From positions 8,187,219-8,251,218 of the forward strand of contig OY987251.1 in assembly GCA_963920765.1 (NCBI GenBank): a stretch of 64,000 nucleotides of DNA. The letters are read 5' to 3'. A model generated the notes under the pieces. It worked only from the letters and a program-made list of their open reading frames with translations. It ran no database searches and had not been told where the DNA came from. Shown here piece by piece: positions 22,144-34,155 of this stretch (the first letter of the stretch is position 1; each line of letters starts with the position of its first letter). The position numbers were made by a program, and so were the translations under genes. The DNA comes from Ulota crispa (lineage: Eukaryota > Streptophyta > Bryopsida > Orthotrichales > Orthotrichaceae).

Positions 22144-23597
22144 TTAAGTTCATGTTAGATTCAAGTTTCAAGGCAAATGTATTATGAGATCATTAATTAG
22201 TTAAAAGGGGTGAGAATTGATAACCTTTTTTCTCTTGTAAACTTTCCAATCAATAAAAAGTAACATATGTAAGTGTTGTAGATTTATGTAGACACATTTA
22301 CATTTTGTTTTATTAATTGTTCACCAATTCAGCTCCCTAGCCCATGGCTTGGAAGCAATCTAGTCAAACATAACAACTACAAAAATCAATGACGCTAGCG
22401 TGCAAGCCCCAAGCGGCAAGCTTGCAAGCCTCAAGGGTGAAATCCATGAGCGAGGAGCCTTGATCCAAGATTTCTTTGAAAGACACAACATTCTTTAGTA
22501 ATTTTTGGATTTTTTTAGCTTCAATAATGAATTCATTATCCAAAAAAAGGTTAGGTACCTTTTCTCGCGGTTTTAGAGTAAGACCTAAGATCGTGTAAGA
22601 TCCAAGATTGAAGGTAAAAAAATTCAAGAGTGGAGGAATGAGGAGTTAGGTCAAGGTACGTAATTCATTTAGAGGTCTATAATGTCAAGAAATATTTAAG
22701 GGGTATTGTAGCCTTGTAAAAGATTTAATCCATGGGTTGAAGAACTGAAACTGATATCTGCAACAATAAAACAATCTAGAAATTAGGGTTGATAGGTTCA
22801 GTTTTGTTTGGGAATTTCAATATGCTCTTATAAAACAGAGATACATAAAACCAACTTGAGGTTTAGGGCATGTATGGCAACTTCAAAGACTAAGGTATTC
22901 CCCTGTATGTACAAGCAAATACTCTAGACAAACATAGAGCTAGACAACCATTCAAACATGTAATGAATAACAAAATCCCATATGGGGTTTAGGATTTATG
23001 TTCAAAGTGAACAAAGATGCCATAGTGTGTTTCACATGTTTTAGCCATGGATCCTAGTTTTTGTCATGCTGAAAAGAAAGAGAATGGATCCTAACAAGAA
23101 CTTATGAATATTGTAATCAAATTTCGTATATATTTCCCTACCTTAGTGCAATAGGAGATTCTACAAAACTTAATAAATCACTTTCACTTAAACAAACCGA
23201 AATGAAATGCTCATAACCAAAGGTTTAGGGTCATCTATTTTGTCATCCTGATGATCCTTGCTTGTATGAGTAGAATCTTAATCTTTGAGAAGCTAAAGGT
23301 AGGGGCATGTATGAACTTGTCCTTTTGAAGGTCCATCTTGCAAATGTAGCAAAAAAGATAATACGGGTGTTTGCAACTGACATATTGCGAACGACCTCCA
23401 ATGGCAGAAGCTACCATGTTCACAAAATCAGGGCAATTACATGCTGGAAAATTTCCAAGTGTTATCTTTTAGACATTTTTTTGATGCTTTGAGCCGGTTT
23501 CAATTGTGACAATTGCACCTAAGCCTGGGAAGGGCAACAACGTCACTCCTTGTACCTTCCTGCATACATTTGCAGCACTTTCCTACTTATTACGTTG
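22144..23597. other. Intergenic, nothing recognised
   Basis: No supported gene. Part of this may be the 3' terminal region of the transposon whose transposase starts at 27425, but I found no inverted terminus. Confidence 0.4.
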
Positions 23598-26500
23598 CTA
23601 AGGTGTAGAAACATTGGTCATACGGCGCACTGAGCAACTGCGCCTCTTGGTTGGAAAAGTGTCTGGGTTGGAAGGCGGCACTTCATTATAGGGTATGCAT
23701 TCAAAGTTAGTTGAGATGCCAAATAATTGACAAGGAGATAAGGTTGGTTGTTCTTGTAAACAAAATCCCGCATGTTGCAGCAAGATTGACTCTTCCCGTG
23801 AGAGGCTTGTACTTGATACAATTGGCCAAACCTCAGGAACCACCGGCCAATCAATGACCCAACTCTGTTTAGTGCCTTTAACATAGCGCTAAATGTCGTC
23901 AGCGCAAAACCAAAATTGTGTCATAACTTCATTGCAAGAATGGAAATCAACTTTTCTCCCATAGTAAGTTGGAGCAAGAGTACCCTTGGATCTTCTTGAT
24001 ATTTTAGCAATGCACTTGAAGTTTGTACTATACTGCTGTGAGTGGCACTTCACATTTGACTTAGGCTTAAATCTAGCAATGTGCCACTTGGAGGTGTTGC
24101 AGTTACTTTCGTGAGGCATTGTTACGTAGGACAAACCATGAACATTTGGCAAAGCATTTGGTCCTCCTTGAACATCAATAGTTGCTATAGTTGACCTTCT
24201 TTTCATTTGTGGTTCAGAGAAATTAACCTTGTTAGGGCGATGGGAGTCTCCCTCATCTCCAATTGGAGTATTTGGTTTTCTCTTGGAACTACCAAAAACC
24301 TCTTCACCTTTTAAATGGGGAATGCGGCTCCCAAGATTCTCAGCTCGTGGCAAAGTGTTTAGGGCCTTTGCAATTTTTTTAGGATCATTGCTTCTCATAG
24401 CAGCCCTGAGCCTCTATTCAGATGTTGATGGACTAGATCCAGGAGCTTGACCATGTAAGTACGCCTTGAATTTTGTCATCTGCTACCATGCTCTTATGCT
24501 GTTGTTGCATGTTGCTTCAAACAATATTTTTCCCGCGATTTCCCAATATTTGGAGCCACTTATTGTGTACTGTCTCTGATAAATTGCAGGTAGGCAATTC
24601 TGCCAACTCATCCAAATTCACATTCAATAGAGAAACACAATGACAAATGGAATCAATAATCACACATTTGTAGACGTATGCATATAACCTGTAATAATTG
24701 AAGGCTACTGAAGCACAGCCCTTAGGACCCATAAATTCTAAAGAATGACCCTAGATAGAAAAGCTTCAGCAAACATTCAGAAAATGTTACAAGTCTACAT
24801 TGACCATGGAGCACAATTGTCGATGACGGTGCTCCAGGCGAGAAGGGTACTCAAACAAAAATGACAGTGTTTGGTTCCAAAACATGACCCAACGGAGAAA
24901 GTTTTCACAAACAATCGAGAACATTATGCAAGTCCAACTTGGCCTTTCAGCACAATCGTGGGCGATGGTGCTATAGGTGCAAGGCTTGACTGCTAGAACT
25001 TCTAAAATATTTCACAAAGTCTAACTACAGAGAAAAAAATGGAAGAAGCAATAAAGGTACTCTTTGACTCAATAGTGGTTCAAATGTTCTATGTATTCAT
25101 TATGACACCCTGAAATTCATGTGTACCACCAGTAATATACCTTCACTAAGGCACATTATTCATTCTAAATTGATGAATAACAACAACAAGAATTGAAAAC
25201 TTCTAAAATATAGCAAATACCAAAAAGAGAAACCATTCAAACATGAACTCAACATTCATACTTACCATTTGCAAAGGTCCTCCACATTGCCAATATCGGA
25301 AGTGCCAGAATGCTAGCCAATGACTAAGATGGCATAAAGCATCTTCTCAAGCAGCTCCGGAAGATAACCACCATGAACAAATAGCCAGGTAACGTGTGTC
25401 TACATCAACCATAGTCTTGGAGTCCTTATACTGCTTGCATAACATCATATGCTACTGTTGAAAAGCCTTTTTGATGTATTTCTGTGTGTGTTTGAACATG
25501 GAGGTGCTCCCTTGAAGAAAGCAAGCCCGTTCCCTATTATGCATGATTTTGTCAAAGTTTCCATATCCAAAAACTATATGCACAGATTTCCAATTAGCCA
25601 TGGCACTGTCTGCCATGAAACCCTTGAAGTTGGGATTATCAATTCCAAATCTAGCCATCACTACACACAAAGACCTCCAAGACTGCACTTGAATTTTGGT
25701 ATTTTTAGACTGCTTATCGCAAGTTGCCATAGTCATGACCTTCTTATAGCTTGAATCATATACATGACAGGCCATTGTTGTCCAATCTTGCAGTCGTTTG
25801 ACATGGTCGAACATCATCCAAGACAACTGCAAATCACCGCCAACTTGCATCATTTTAACCAAATCAACTCTGCTACCTGGTCCCTCTGTTAAGATCTTAA
25901 AGAATTACACCTTCTCTATTCCTTGACCTGGAAAGACACTATTGTGTATAAACTCAAACAACGACAATCGCTTCATGGTCATAATATTATTGATAACACC
26001 TCCCTGGTTATTGGATCTTAGGGATGATATGAAATTTCAAATGTTGGGACTGCTAAGGTACTGGAATCTATCCATGATTTTGTTCCGGCCAGCTGCATCA
26101 AGCATAAACTTCTCCCCATGGCCACTATGGTATAAATGTGTAGCAAGGAACTGTTCACTTGCTGCCAACGTAATAGCAGAAGTGGTTGCTCTAGGGATTC
26201 TAGCTACTTTGGTTGAAATAAGATTATAAATTTCTTTTGCAAAATCCCTATACAACCCTTTAGCCACAAGGTGGATGTGGTGTCTTAGATGTATAGCTGC
26301 CATAGTCATTTTGCTGCTTGCACTATAAACATAGTAAATCCGAGCATCGCATAACTTCATACACGTGGGAGACTACTTGCAGATCTTGCATACTATAGTG
26401 CAGTCTTTTGGTGGTACTATTCTAGATTCAAAAGCAAATGATGTGCTCTTGGTCCACTCTGTTTCGTTACAATGGGTAGCTCTCACCAAATAGTTACAAT

Positions 26501-27425
26501 CTTGGTTGTCACATGCAAGATGTTCAACACAAATTGCTTTATGGGATTTCATATTGTTCACGTTGTGAGTATTGGTAGTGACTAACTTACACCAAAAGTG
26601 ACCATTGTAACATTTTTCCATCCCTTCTAAATTACCTGTAGCAAAAACAAAAGCACCAGAACAGCATGGGGGGAGTCCAAAGATTACATCCCCATCATAT
26701 GTTGGAGGAAGGTAATCCACGCACTGGTGTGATATAGTAGAATAATCCAAAGAAGAAAGCTCATTCCTACTTTGGTGCATGCCCGATAAATTTTTTAGGC
26801 AGTCTAATATACTCAATTCATGACTTGGAGAATGATATAGCAAAGGGCATGAACTCTCAAAGCCTATTAAACTATTTGGCACATTCATCTGATGAAAATG
26901 AGCCGTACATGGACGGACATTTTGTGTCGAGGATGGTGTCACTAGAATTTGAACATCATTGTCAAGAGCCTCTTCCTCTAATTCACTCAACAACTCCACA
27001 ATGAGAAACAATTTCTCTACTTTCATGGATATCCGGAGGAGCACAGTAGGTATAGTTTCCTCCATTGAATTAATTGGAACAGCGGCAGGTGAAAGCAGAA
27101 GGTTTGGCATGTCTACACTAGAGACACTAGAATGTAAATGTGGTTTTTGAGTGGATACCAAGGGATTCACAAAGGAAAGCTCGTAAACTTGAAATGACCC
27201 AGCATACAAATTCCAAAACTCACTGGCATTGTCTACTGATTTCAAAATCGGAATGCATTGAACAACAATTCCATCCTTTGATCGACTCTCCTCTTCAACA
27301 TATATTGACAATTCACAAAACCAAAATTGAATGTGCAAAAGATGATTTGACACTTGAGCGTGACCTTTACTATCTAATGGTACTACTAAAGGCACTTTGT
27401 GTCCATCTGCATGAATAGAAGCCAT
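23598..27425 (-). pseudogene. Transposase pseudogene, probable Mutator-like with GCM/WRKY-type zinc domain
   Basis: This is a minus-strand coding remnant in blocks: 26373–27425, 26037–26360, 25452–25862 (continuing to about 25290), 23889–24398 and 23598–23843. The first block ends with a Cys/His-rich segment, NTHNVNNMKSHKAICVEHLA then CDNQDC, NETEW and CKIC, resembling the zinc domain of GCM1/WRKY-type transposases. The next blocks read CDARIYYV, GFMADSAMANW and RERAC, then SWWLSSGAA and LAFWHFRYW, a DDE-transposase-like core. An in-frame TAG (26373–26375) cuts the zinc domain and another (25452–25454) cuts the core, with further stops and gaps after. The copy is therefore dead. The GCM and MULE assignments are inferred from motif spacing; I am fairly sure it is a transposase. 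Confidence 0.6.
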
Positions 27426-29052
27426 GGCAACACGAGAGCAACTCCAAATTTTTCTATAGAATAAGCATCCCCTGCACAGACACTCCTAGCTTCATTGAAA
27501 ATGCTAAGACGTAAAGTGGATATTTCAAAAGAGGTCAGCTGGAATAAAAAGAGAGCTATACAAAAAAGGGCTTCATATCTAAGTACTTGGCAGCAATGTC
27601 ATTACATGTGCGGCATGTACAATCCTTGAGGAAATACAATGTATTATTTTGTAATCCAAGTACATACAGTAACTTATCAGGTAGTGGCGGTTTACTAGAT
27701 ATTTATGCAAGCTGCAGAGCTATTGTATTAGAATAATATCAGGATTACTGCGGGGTATGATTTCATTAAAATCTACACCGTATCTTAAAAAGCCATTGTC
27801 AATAATTGGAAATCACATTTAAAAAGACCAAGAAGGCACATCCCTTCTTTAGAATGCCACAACATAATTTAACTAGTAGGTCTAAATGTTCTTGGAAATT
27901 TATAAAATGATCAAAACCAACATAGCTTCAATATTAGTTAGGATTATTAGAGTCGTGAGATATACAATAGCAAGTATGTTCAATTGAGCATTGAACAAAG
28001 TTTACTATGAAATGAAAGCGTAGTGGTCATAAAGAATACCCAAAATTGCCGTCTTGTTTATGGCAATGTCAGAAACGCCAAACATGTAGTGGGCCTTCTA
28101 GAAATGGTGGTAGTCTTGAATGGAGACCTGGTCATTAATTATACGAGGGCTTTTCCTTGCAAATGAATGTAATCACATATTGTTTGTCATGTAAAACCGC
28201 CAATCCTGAATATGGAGGATCAACTACACAACATAGCAGTTGGATGAATTTTGGTGGATGCATTTCCAGTCAGGGTTAACTATGTCACACCAATCCAAAG
28301 GAGCCAAATTGATTAAAATAATGAAGTAGCCAAAATAACAAAACCGTGGGCAATAAACACCTAACGAACTTAGCTCTAGTGAATGTTCATCCAAGCCATC
28401 CATTAAACGGGAATCAATTCATTTCAAAGACATCCAAAAATCAGACAAGTGAAATGCATAAACTAGGAGAGTCCAAATCGTGGAGGAGGTTAGAGTATGC
28501 TACAATTGTGCTTGCAAATTTGCTCTAGAGAATGAAGAGACGCATAAAACTTTTGTCACAGATATTGAGAACTTGTGATGGAGTATAGAAAGTTCTTTCA
28601 TTTGAGGAACCAAAGGCTAGAAGGGACATTGCAATTGAAGTTGGAGGACTAACAATCACTAGTCAATCGCAGAGCGACAACTGCCTTACCTCAATCTCCT
28701 CTGGTTTAGGCAACAAACAGCAAACTTTGCAGGTACGGTTTGTTTCATGTTTACTTCCATGTAGACTAAAATGATTTTTTTCTACGTGCAATTCTTGCCA
28801 TACTTTGATTTCTCAATGATTGCCTATAGACATTATAGTACTTCAATTTGTGCTGTATTTAAATATGCAACAGAGCTGACGTCAGTGCAACAAGGATTTT
28901 GAAATATTTGTATTCCTATTATGCTAATTATAGTTGAAAGACAATAGACACATGCCCAACCAATTACTTAGATAGTTGTCATGTCCGAGTAGAGTTTGCA
29001 GAACAAATTTTGTATTGTAATGCCTCTATTCTATTTCCAGCAAATGCCAAAA
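27426..29052. other. Intergenic, nothing recognised
   Basis: AT-rich. It may include the 5' end of the transposon at 23.6–27.4 kb, but no terminus is visible. Confidence 0.4.
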
Positions 29053-29385
29053 TCAAGCCGTGGATAAAGTAAGGCATCTTTGAAGTTTGTAGATGGCGCT
29101 TGAAAGACAAAAAAAAAAACCCAATTTGAGAAACTTAAGTGCATAAACAGCAACTTCAAACCTTGAGTAACTATTTCTAAGTGATTGAATGAACAATTTA
29201 TCTGCAACCAAAGTTGCAGATAATCGATTCTTGACATTGACAATTCTATAATGCAGTTGCGTCCATAAGGAAATGTGAGGGTTTAGGTGGTCATATGCAG
29301 AGCTAAGTCCAAAAATAGAGCGTATCGCTGGCGAATCTTGTGGTTGTACTTTGAAGGGGTTGCTGAAGTTCTGAAGTCGCCTCAA
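29053..29385 (-). pseudogene. Possible hAT dimerisation-domain remnant
   Basis: A 110-codon minus-strand frame contains LWTQLHYRIVNVKNRLSATL followed by DKLFIQSLRN. This vaguely fits the W–(x)n–K-NRL–KL-F pattern of the hAT transposase C-terminus. There are no other domains or termini. It is weak and could be chance. Confidence 0.2.
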
Positions 29386-31605
29386 ATGACAGAGAATGTA
29401 GGGTTTTGAAATATTACCTTGACTAAGTCTGTCTCAAATGATAGCAATATAACCCGCGGCACCAACTTGTAGAAATGTTACCGGTAGCCACCTCACCCAT
29501 TTCTAACCTCTGAAACCCTCAATTCATAGTACCATGCGTTTTGTCTCCATGCGGCTGCGTGAAAAGCGTTTGTCAAGATTGTCTGGCCATCACAGCTGCG
29601 CACCTCCGTCATTGTTGCCCGTGCCTTGTCGTGAAGACGATTCATCTCCAAAGGTTTTTGTATTGCCAAGACACCGTCGATGTTGGAGGCTCCATCACCA
29701 AAGAGGAGGTGATGTTACGGTCATGGAGAATTGAAGGGCGATATTGTGGTGAGTACTACATTTGTTCAGCAATCCTAATGTCCACCCTCAGTCCCTTGGT
29801 ATGCAGATTTGTTACGGGTTTTTGTAGCACGGTGTTGCGGACCAGACATATTTGAAATGTTTTATCATGTTACAATTGAACTTCATTTTCAAAGCTAGCC
29901 AAGGAGTGGTCAAAATTGCAGTTTTGTGTTGCGGATTGCGTGCAAGGTGTTGGGGAGTCTTGGTTGGTGCTCCTTATAAGCTATGAAGTGCTTGGGCGCC
30001 GGAATGATGTTGTGTAGAGACTGCAAAGTGCCCTTACGCAACGCAAAGTGACAATAAGTTCCGATTCGAGCATCGGAGGGGCTTTGAACTTCCAGCAAGC
30101 CCAAGTCACGTCACTACAAAAACATTATGCAATGCAAAATGCCTGCAAGTCCGTGTGCCCGTGCAGTGCCTGCGCGCCTGAGTTTCAGCGTGTGGTGGCT
30201 GCAAGGTGTCAAATACCGCCACAATGTGCTTGGCAATCCGGGTTTCTGTACATACTGGCTACGGATCTCCAATACACTTTGCAAAGTGATTGCAAATCTG
30301 GGATTGTGCACCAGTGTGCTTGTGAATGGACAAGCCTAGTCGCCTTTCGGCTCAAAGTGCATGCAAGCCTAGATTGCGCCTTGGCCTATGTCCAAGCTTT
30401 GACACTCGCCGCGTCGTTTTCCATAGAATTGATTCACGGGTGCTTATGAGTGACAATATGCATTGCGGGGCGGATTTTAGTTTCCATGATTGCCGCAGAC
30501 TATTTCTAAGTGTCAAAACCAGTGGTGATATGGTAGTGAGTTTTGGTCACGTTGCTAAGTACCTGCAAGTCTAGGCTCATGTGTCCATGTGCCCCCATCT
30601 GTTGATACATGCCTTGGTTTAGTTTGAAGTGTCTGTACGAGCCGCAGAGAGCATGCAACCATGGATTTATGTCTTTAGTTTCTAATTATTGATGCTGCTG
30701 GTTGGAGGGGTATGGGCTTTGTTGATTGCTAATACATTGTGTGATTTGTGACTGAATGCTGAAAGCTGATGTACTCGTATATGTTACTCAACTGATTGTA
30801 CTTGTATTAAGTTCAGCTCTCCCGTTCCAGTGACGTTCTTTTGCATTATAAAGGATCAATTGCAAGCAGCTGATATGACTACCACATATAGATCAAAGAA
30901 GTAGGCAATATCAAGGACTGAGTCAGAAGAAGAGAGACTGCGTCAACAACCTTCAAAACTACCACGCAATGCTGTAAGTTAGATTGACATTCCCTTGCAT
31001 TGTGAACAATGCAAATTTGAAATTTGATTGCCAATTACAGTCTAAAACAATTCTAGACATATCGCTACATTTGAAATATGAACAAGAATTGAGTACAATT
31101 TCATACAATGAAGTATTAAATGGACAAAGTAAGACCATTGAGTTGCAGTGGTTGAAATTCAAATCTATCATCTACGTAGAGCAAGCAAGATGAATGACAA
31201 TGATTTGAGAACATGAGAATCTGCTGTGTAGTGTACGTAGTCTGAGAATTATTCATAGCCATTAAGTTCAAGAATCTCTCTCAAATGGTTAAGTGCATAC
31301 TCACAATATTTAAACCAATGATTGCAAGGGTTGGCCCTCCATGCTTTGACCTCCATGGCAGAAGACGACCAAACATCACTATTGACTGACAGAGACATGC
31401 AAACTCCATTGGAGTTTCTCCTAAGCTTGAGAGCATTGAATTACCTCCATCAATGCAAAACAAAGCAACATGGAGGAAGTAAGACATTGCATTTAGATAC
31501 TACTATGACAAATTGAGTAGATTTTTTGGCAAAATGGCGTAGCCCACAAAGCTTGATGTTTGGATCTAGCTGTATGTTCAAAACGTTGTCTCAAGTATTT
31601 TGTAA
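29386..31605. other. Intergenic or upstream region, no gene called
   Basis: Moderately GC-rich around 29.5–30.6 kb, with several overlapping frames and recurring GCAAAGTG/TGCAAG words but no recognisable protein. It could hold upstream exons of the gene that begins near 31606. Confidence 0.35.
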
Positions 31606-32586
31606 ATGTGTATGCAAGCACCACTAGTTTTTCTAGGCAAACCCGCGCAGAGTTCCATGAACCTACTGACCATTGATTATAGTACCCAACCTAGTTTTGG
31701 TGGAGGCGGTGATGACCGGATGTTCGAGGAGGAAAAGGAAGATGAAGAAGTAGCACAGCTTCTTGAGCACAATTTGAGGAGGTTGCAAAAGGTGATGCAA
31801 TCGCTACTATTTCAGGTTTGCGTATGAAACCAGAGGCTCTATATCGGCTCAGGGTGCCACTCATCCAACTTGTACCCATGCCTATGGTGAGGCCAACACT
31901 CTCATGCGACCTGGTGAAGCTGGAACATGAATTTGCCCACGGCTATTGTGACAGAGCAGCCATGTTCTACCTGTCCACAACAAATGAAGCAAGAGAGTCA
32001 GTTGAGTTCAATGAATAGGAAATGAGTGCATGGGGACAACTTTGGCAGGACGAGAACAACGCATTCCTCCAATCAATTGCCAGCCATCCAAAGCTAGCTC
32101 ATTTGAAAACCCAGAAGCTATTTGTCTGCAATGGTAACTACAGGAGCATATCATGGATGAACCACATTGACACCCACCACTCACTGGATCCTACCTGGCG
32201 TATCTCAGTCAACTCCATTCTACTGGAAACAAAAGGGCGCAACAAGGTTGTGATGCAAATTATGCATGACATTAACAAGTAAGTGACATATCTTTCTACT
32301 ATAGCTCTTCTGTAAATATTACTTTATTCCTGCAATGATGATATGGGTAATGGTTGTTTTCTAATGAAAGTGGTTGATACGATTGCTTTCCAAGCAGAAG
32401 AAAGACTCACACATTAAGACAAATCTCGTGCACACTCTATATTAAGTCCAAACATATGGGTTGTTACCCATTGAGAAATTCAAGGAGCTCCTTCGACCTG
32501 GTGAGCTCAAACGGTGTACTAAAACATCTACGCGCAAAACTTGGTATACTACACCGGCAGAAGTTTTAACATCATTTATCTTTTGG
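31606..32586 (+). pseudogene. ParB/Srx-like 5' part of a ParB–methyltransferase-type gene
   Basis: Protein-coding blocks on the plus strand: 31606–31775 (acidic, ...YSTQPSFGGGGDDRMFEEE), then after a one-base frame change 31780–32278 (RMKPEALYRLRVPLI, later KLFVCNGNYRSISWMNHI and a hydrophilic stretch ending MHDIN), then about 32405–32586 ending at a GTAGGT donor. The LFVCNGNYRSISW segment resembles the DGNHRxxA loop of ParB/sulfiredoxin-fold domains, where Asp and His are normally present; here they are Asn and Tyr. In-frame stops at 32016–32018 and 32443–32445, plus the frameshift, show decay. It is co-oriented with the methyltransferase-like part at 49354–52773, of which I think it is the 5' half. 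Its function, if it had one, would be DNA binding and base modification. This is inference from motifs. Confidence 0.5.
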
Positions 32587-32712
32587 GTAGGTATCTTACC
32601 TTTTTATATCTAATTCACTGTGAAAAGAAAGTGTAAACAATGCTAGCATGTATTTGACCTTGCCAGCAGAGGTAATGCATACTTGTAGTTTATGGAAAGA
32701 GATACGGTTGTG

Positions 32713-32772
32713 GATGTTGCACCCACCACAAGTACTGTTTGCGGCAACGGTGCTCATGGTGAGTGTAGCATC
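32713..32772. repeat. Left-most palindrome of the array (separated by the CACTA insertion)
   Basis: A 60-bp imperfect palindrome: GATGTTGCACCCACCACAAG pairs with CATGGTGAGTGTAGCATC around a core carrying GCAACGGTGCT. It is the mirror-image partner of the palindrome at 46892–46951, on the other side of the transposon. Confidence 0.85.
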
Positions 32773-32844
32773 CACGGCTAATTTGCAATTTGGAACTTTG
32801 TGTGACATTGTGAAATGTAGGCATGTTCATTTGGTGGCACAGAT

Positions 32845-33900
32845 CACTAGTACAAAAACAGCTTTTTTCAATTGCATTTTGCCAACTACAATATAACTAA
32901 GTTGTGAAACCACTACAAAACAACTGCAAATCACATGACAACTCACAAAAGCAGTTATACAACAAAGGGAGAACTTTAACAACAACCCAATTGTATTGTA
33001 GTTGTATACACAACTACAAAAAACATCAATGCAACTATTGAGGATAGAAAATTTTGTCATCATCAATTTACAATTTAGCCATGGATGCTTTCTGTTCATA
33101 TGGACTCCAGTAACCATTTAAGTACCACCACAGTTGTTTTTTAGTGGTTTAAGCAGTTGCTGTACTACTAAAAAATAACTCCATTGCAACTATTGCAGTT
33201 GTTTTTACGAGTGTGTTTTTTATCTGCTCCATTAACATTTGAGGCTGCCCTTTTTTGGGCAGCTAGTTATGTTCAAATACTTTTGTTTGGGTCTTAGTGT
33301 GAATGCATATTGGAGTTGCTATTGTATGGGAGTTGCAAGCTAGTTGTTGCTGGGATTAGGTGTTACTACAAATCAACAGAAAAACAATTGCACTTGCTAC
33401 ATATTTATTTTTAATTTATTCTTGAATTTCCATCATTACACTTGTTCCTTGGGATCCCTTGTCAAGCCTTAGAGACTATCAAGTGTAGAAATTAGTTTCA
33501 AATTTCACTGTGTGAATAGGGCCATTTTTTTATAGTTGAAACGCAATTGCATTATAGTTGTTTTTGGGTTGGGAACAACTGCTATACAACTATTTCTTGA
33601 CTCAAAAACGACTCACTCCTCCTTTTCTTTCCACACAATTTGTTTCTTTCAGACCTCATATATGGTTTCCTTCTTTCACTCTCCCATTTTACTTCATCTG
33701 CTGCTACTATCCCTCATAGTCTTGCTATCAACTCATTTAGCTATTGCAGTTGTGCTGTAGTTGAGTAGTGGTTGATTAGTAGTTGACTGTAGTCAGCCTT
33801 GAGTCGTTAGTGGGTTTAATGTTTTGGTTGTTTTATAGTTGCATGCTAGTTACTTCTATTGAATAAATAACTAATTACCTACTGCATATCATTTGTTTAT
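32845..33900. repeat. Left subterminal repeat region of the CACTA element
   Basis: Dense short repeats in both orientations of ACAACTACAA, CAACTGCAA, AGTTGTTTT and GTAGTTGT. In En/Spm elements such subterminal motifs are TnpA binding sites. No gene is present here. Confidence 0.8.
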
Positions 33901-34155
33901 GAAAGCAAGTCAAGGAAACAACTTCACTGTCCAATGTTTTAGACTCATCTAGGGGGGTACTCCAAAGTTACTAGAAAAAAGTTTAGGGGTTCATAATTTG
34001 CAATGCAAACACCTTTCTTTGAAATGGTAATCTGTTGCATTGTCACACATTTTTCATAATAGACCTGTCTATCTCAAAAATAAAACTAATACTTAGCCCG
34101 TGCTAGTTCATTCTACTTTGCTGATAATTCTAGAGCGTCCACTAATAAAAGTACT

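Noticed and set aside
30113..30135. Another CACTA terminus (CACTACAAAAACATTATGC)
   Set aside because: No matching inverted GTAGTG end or duplication was found within several kilobases.
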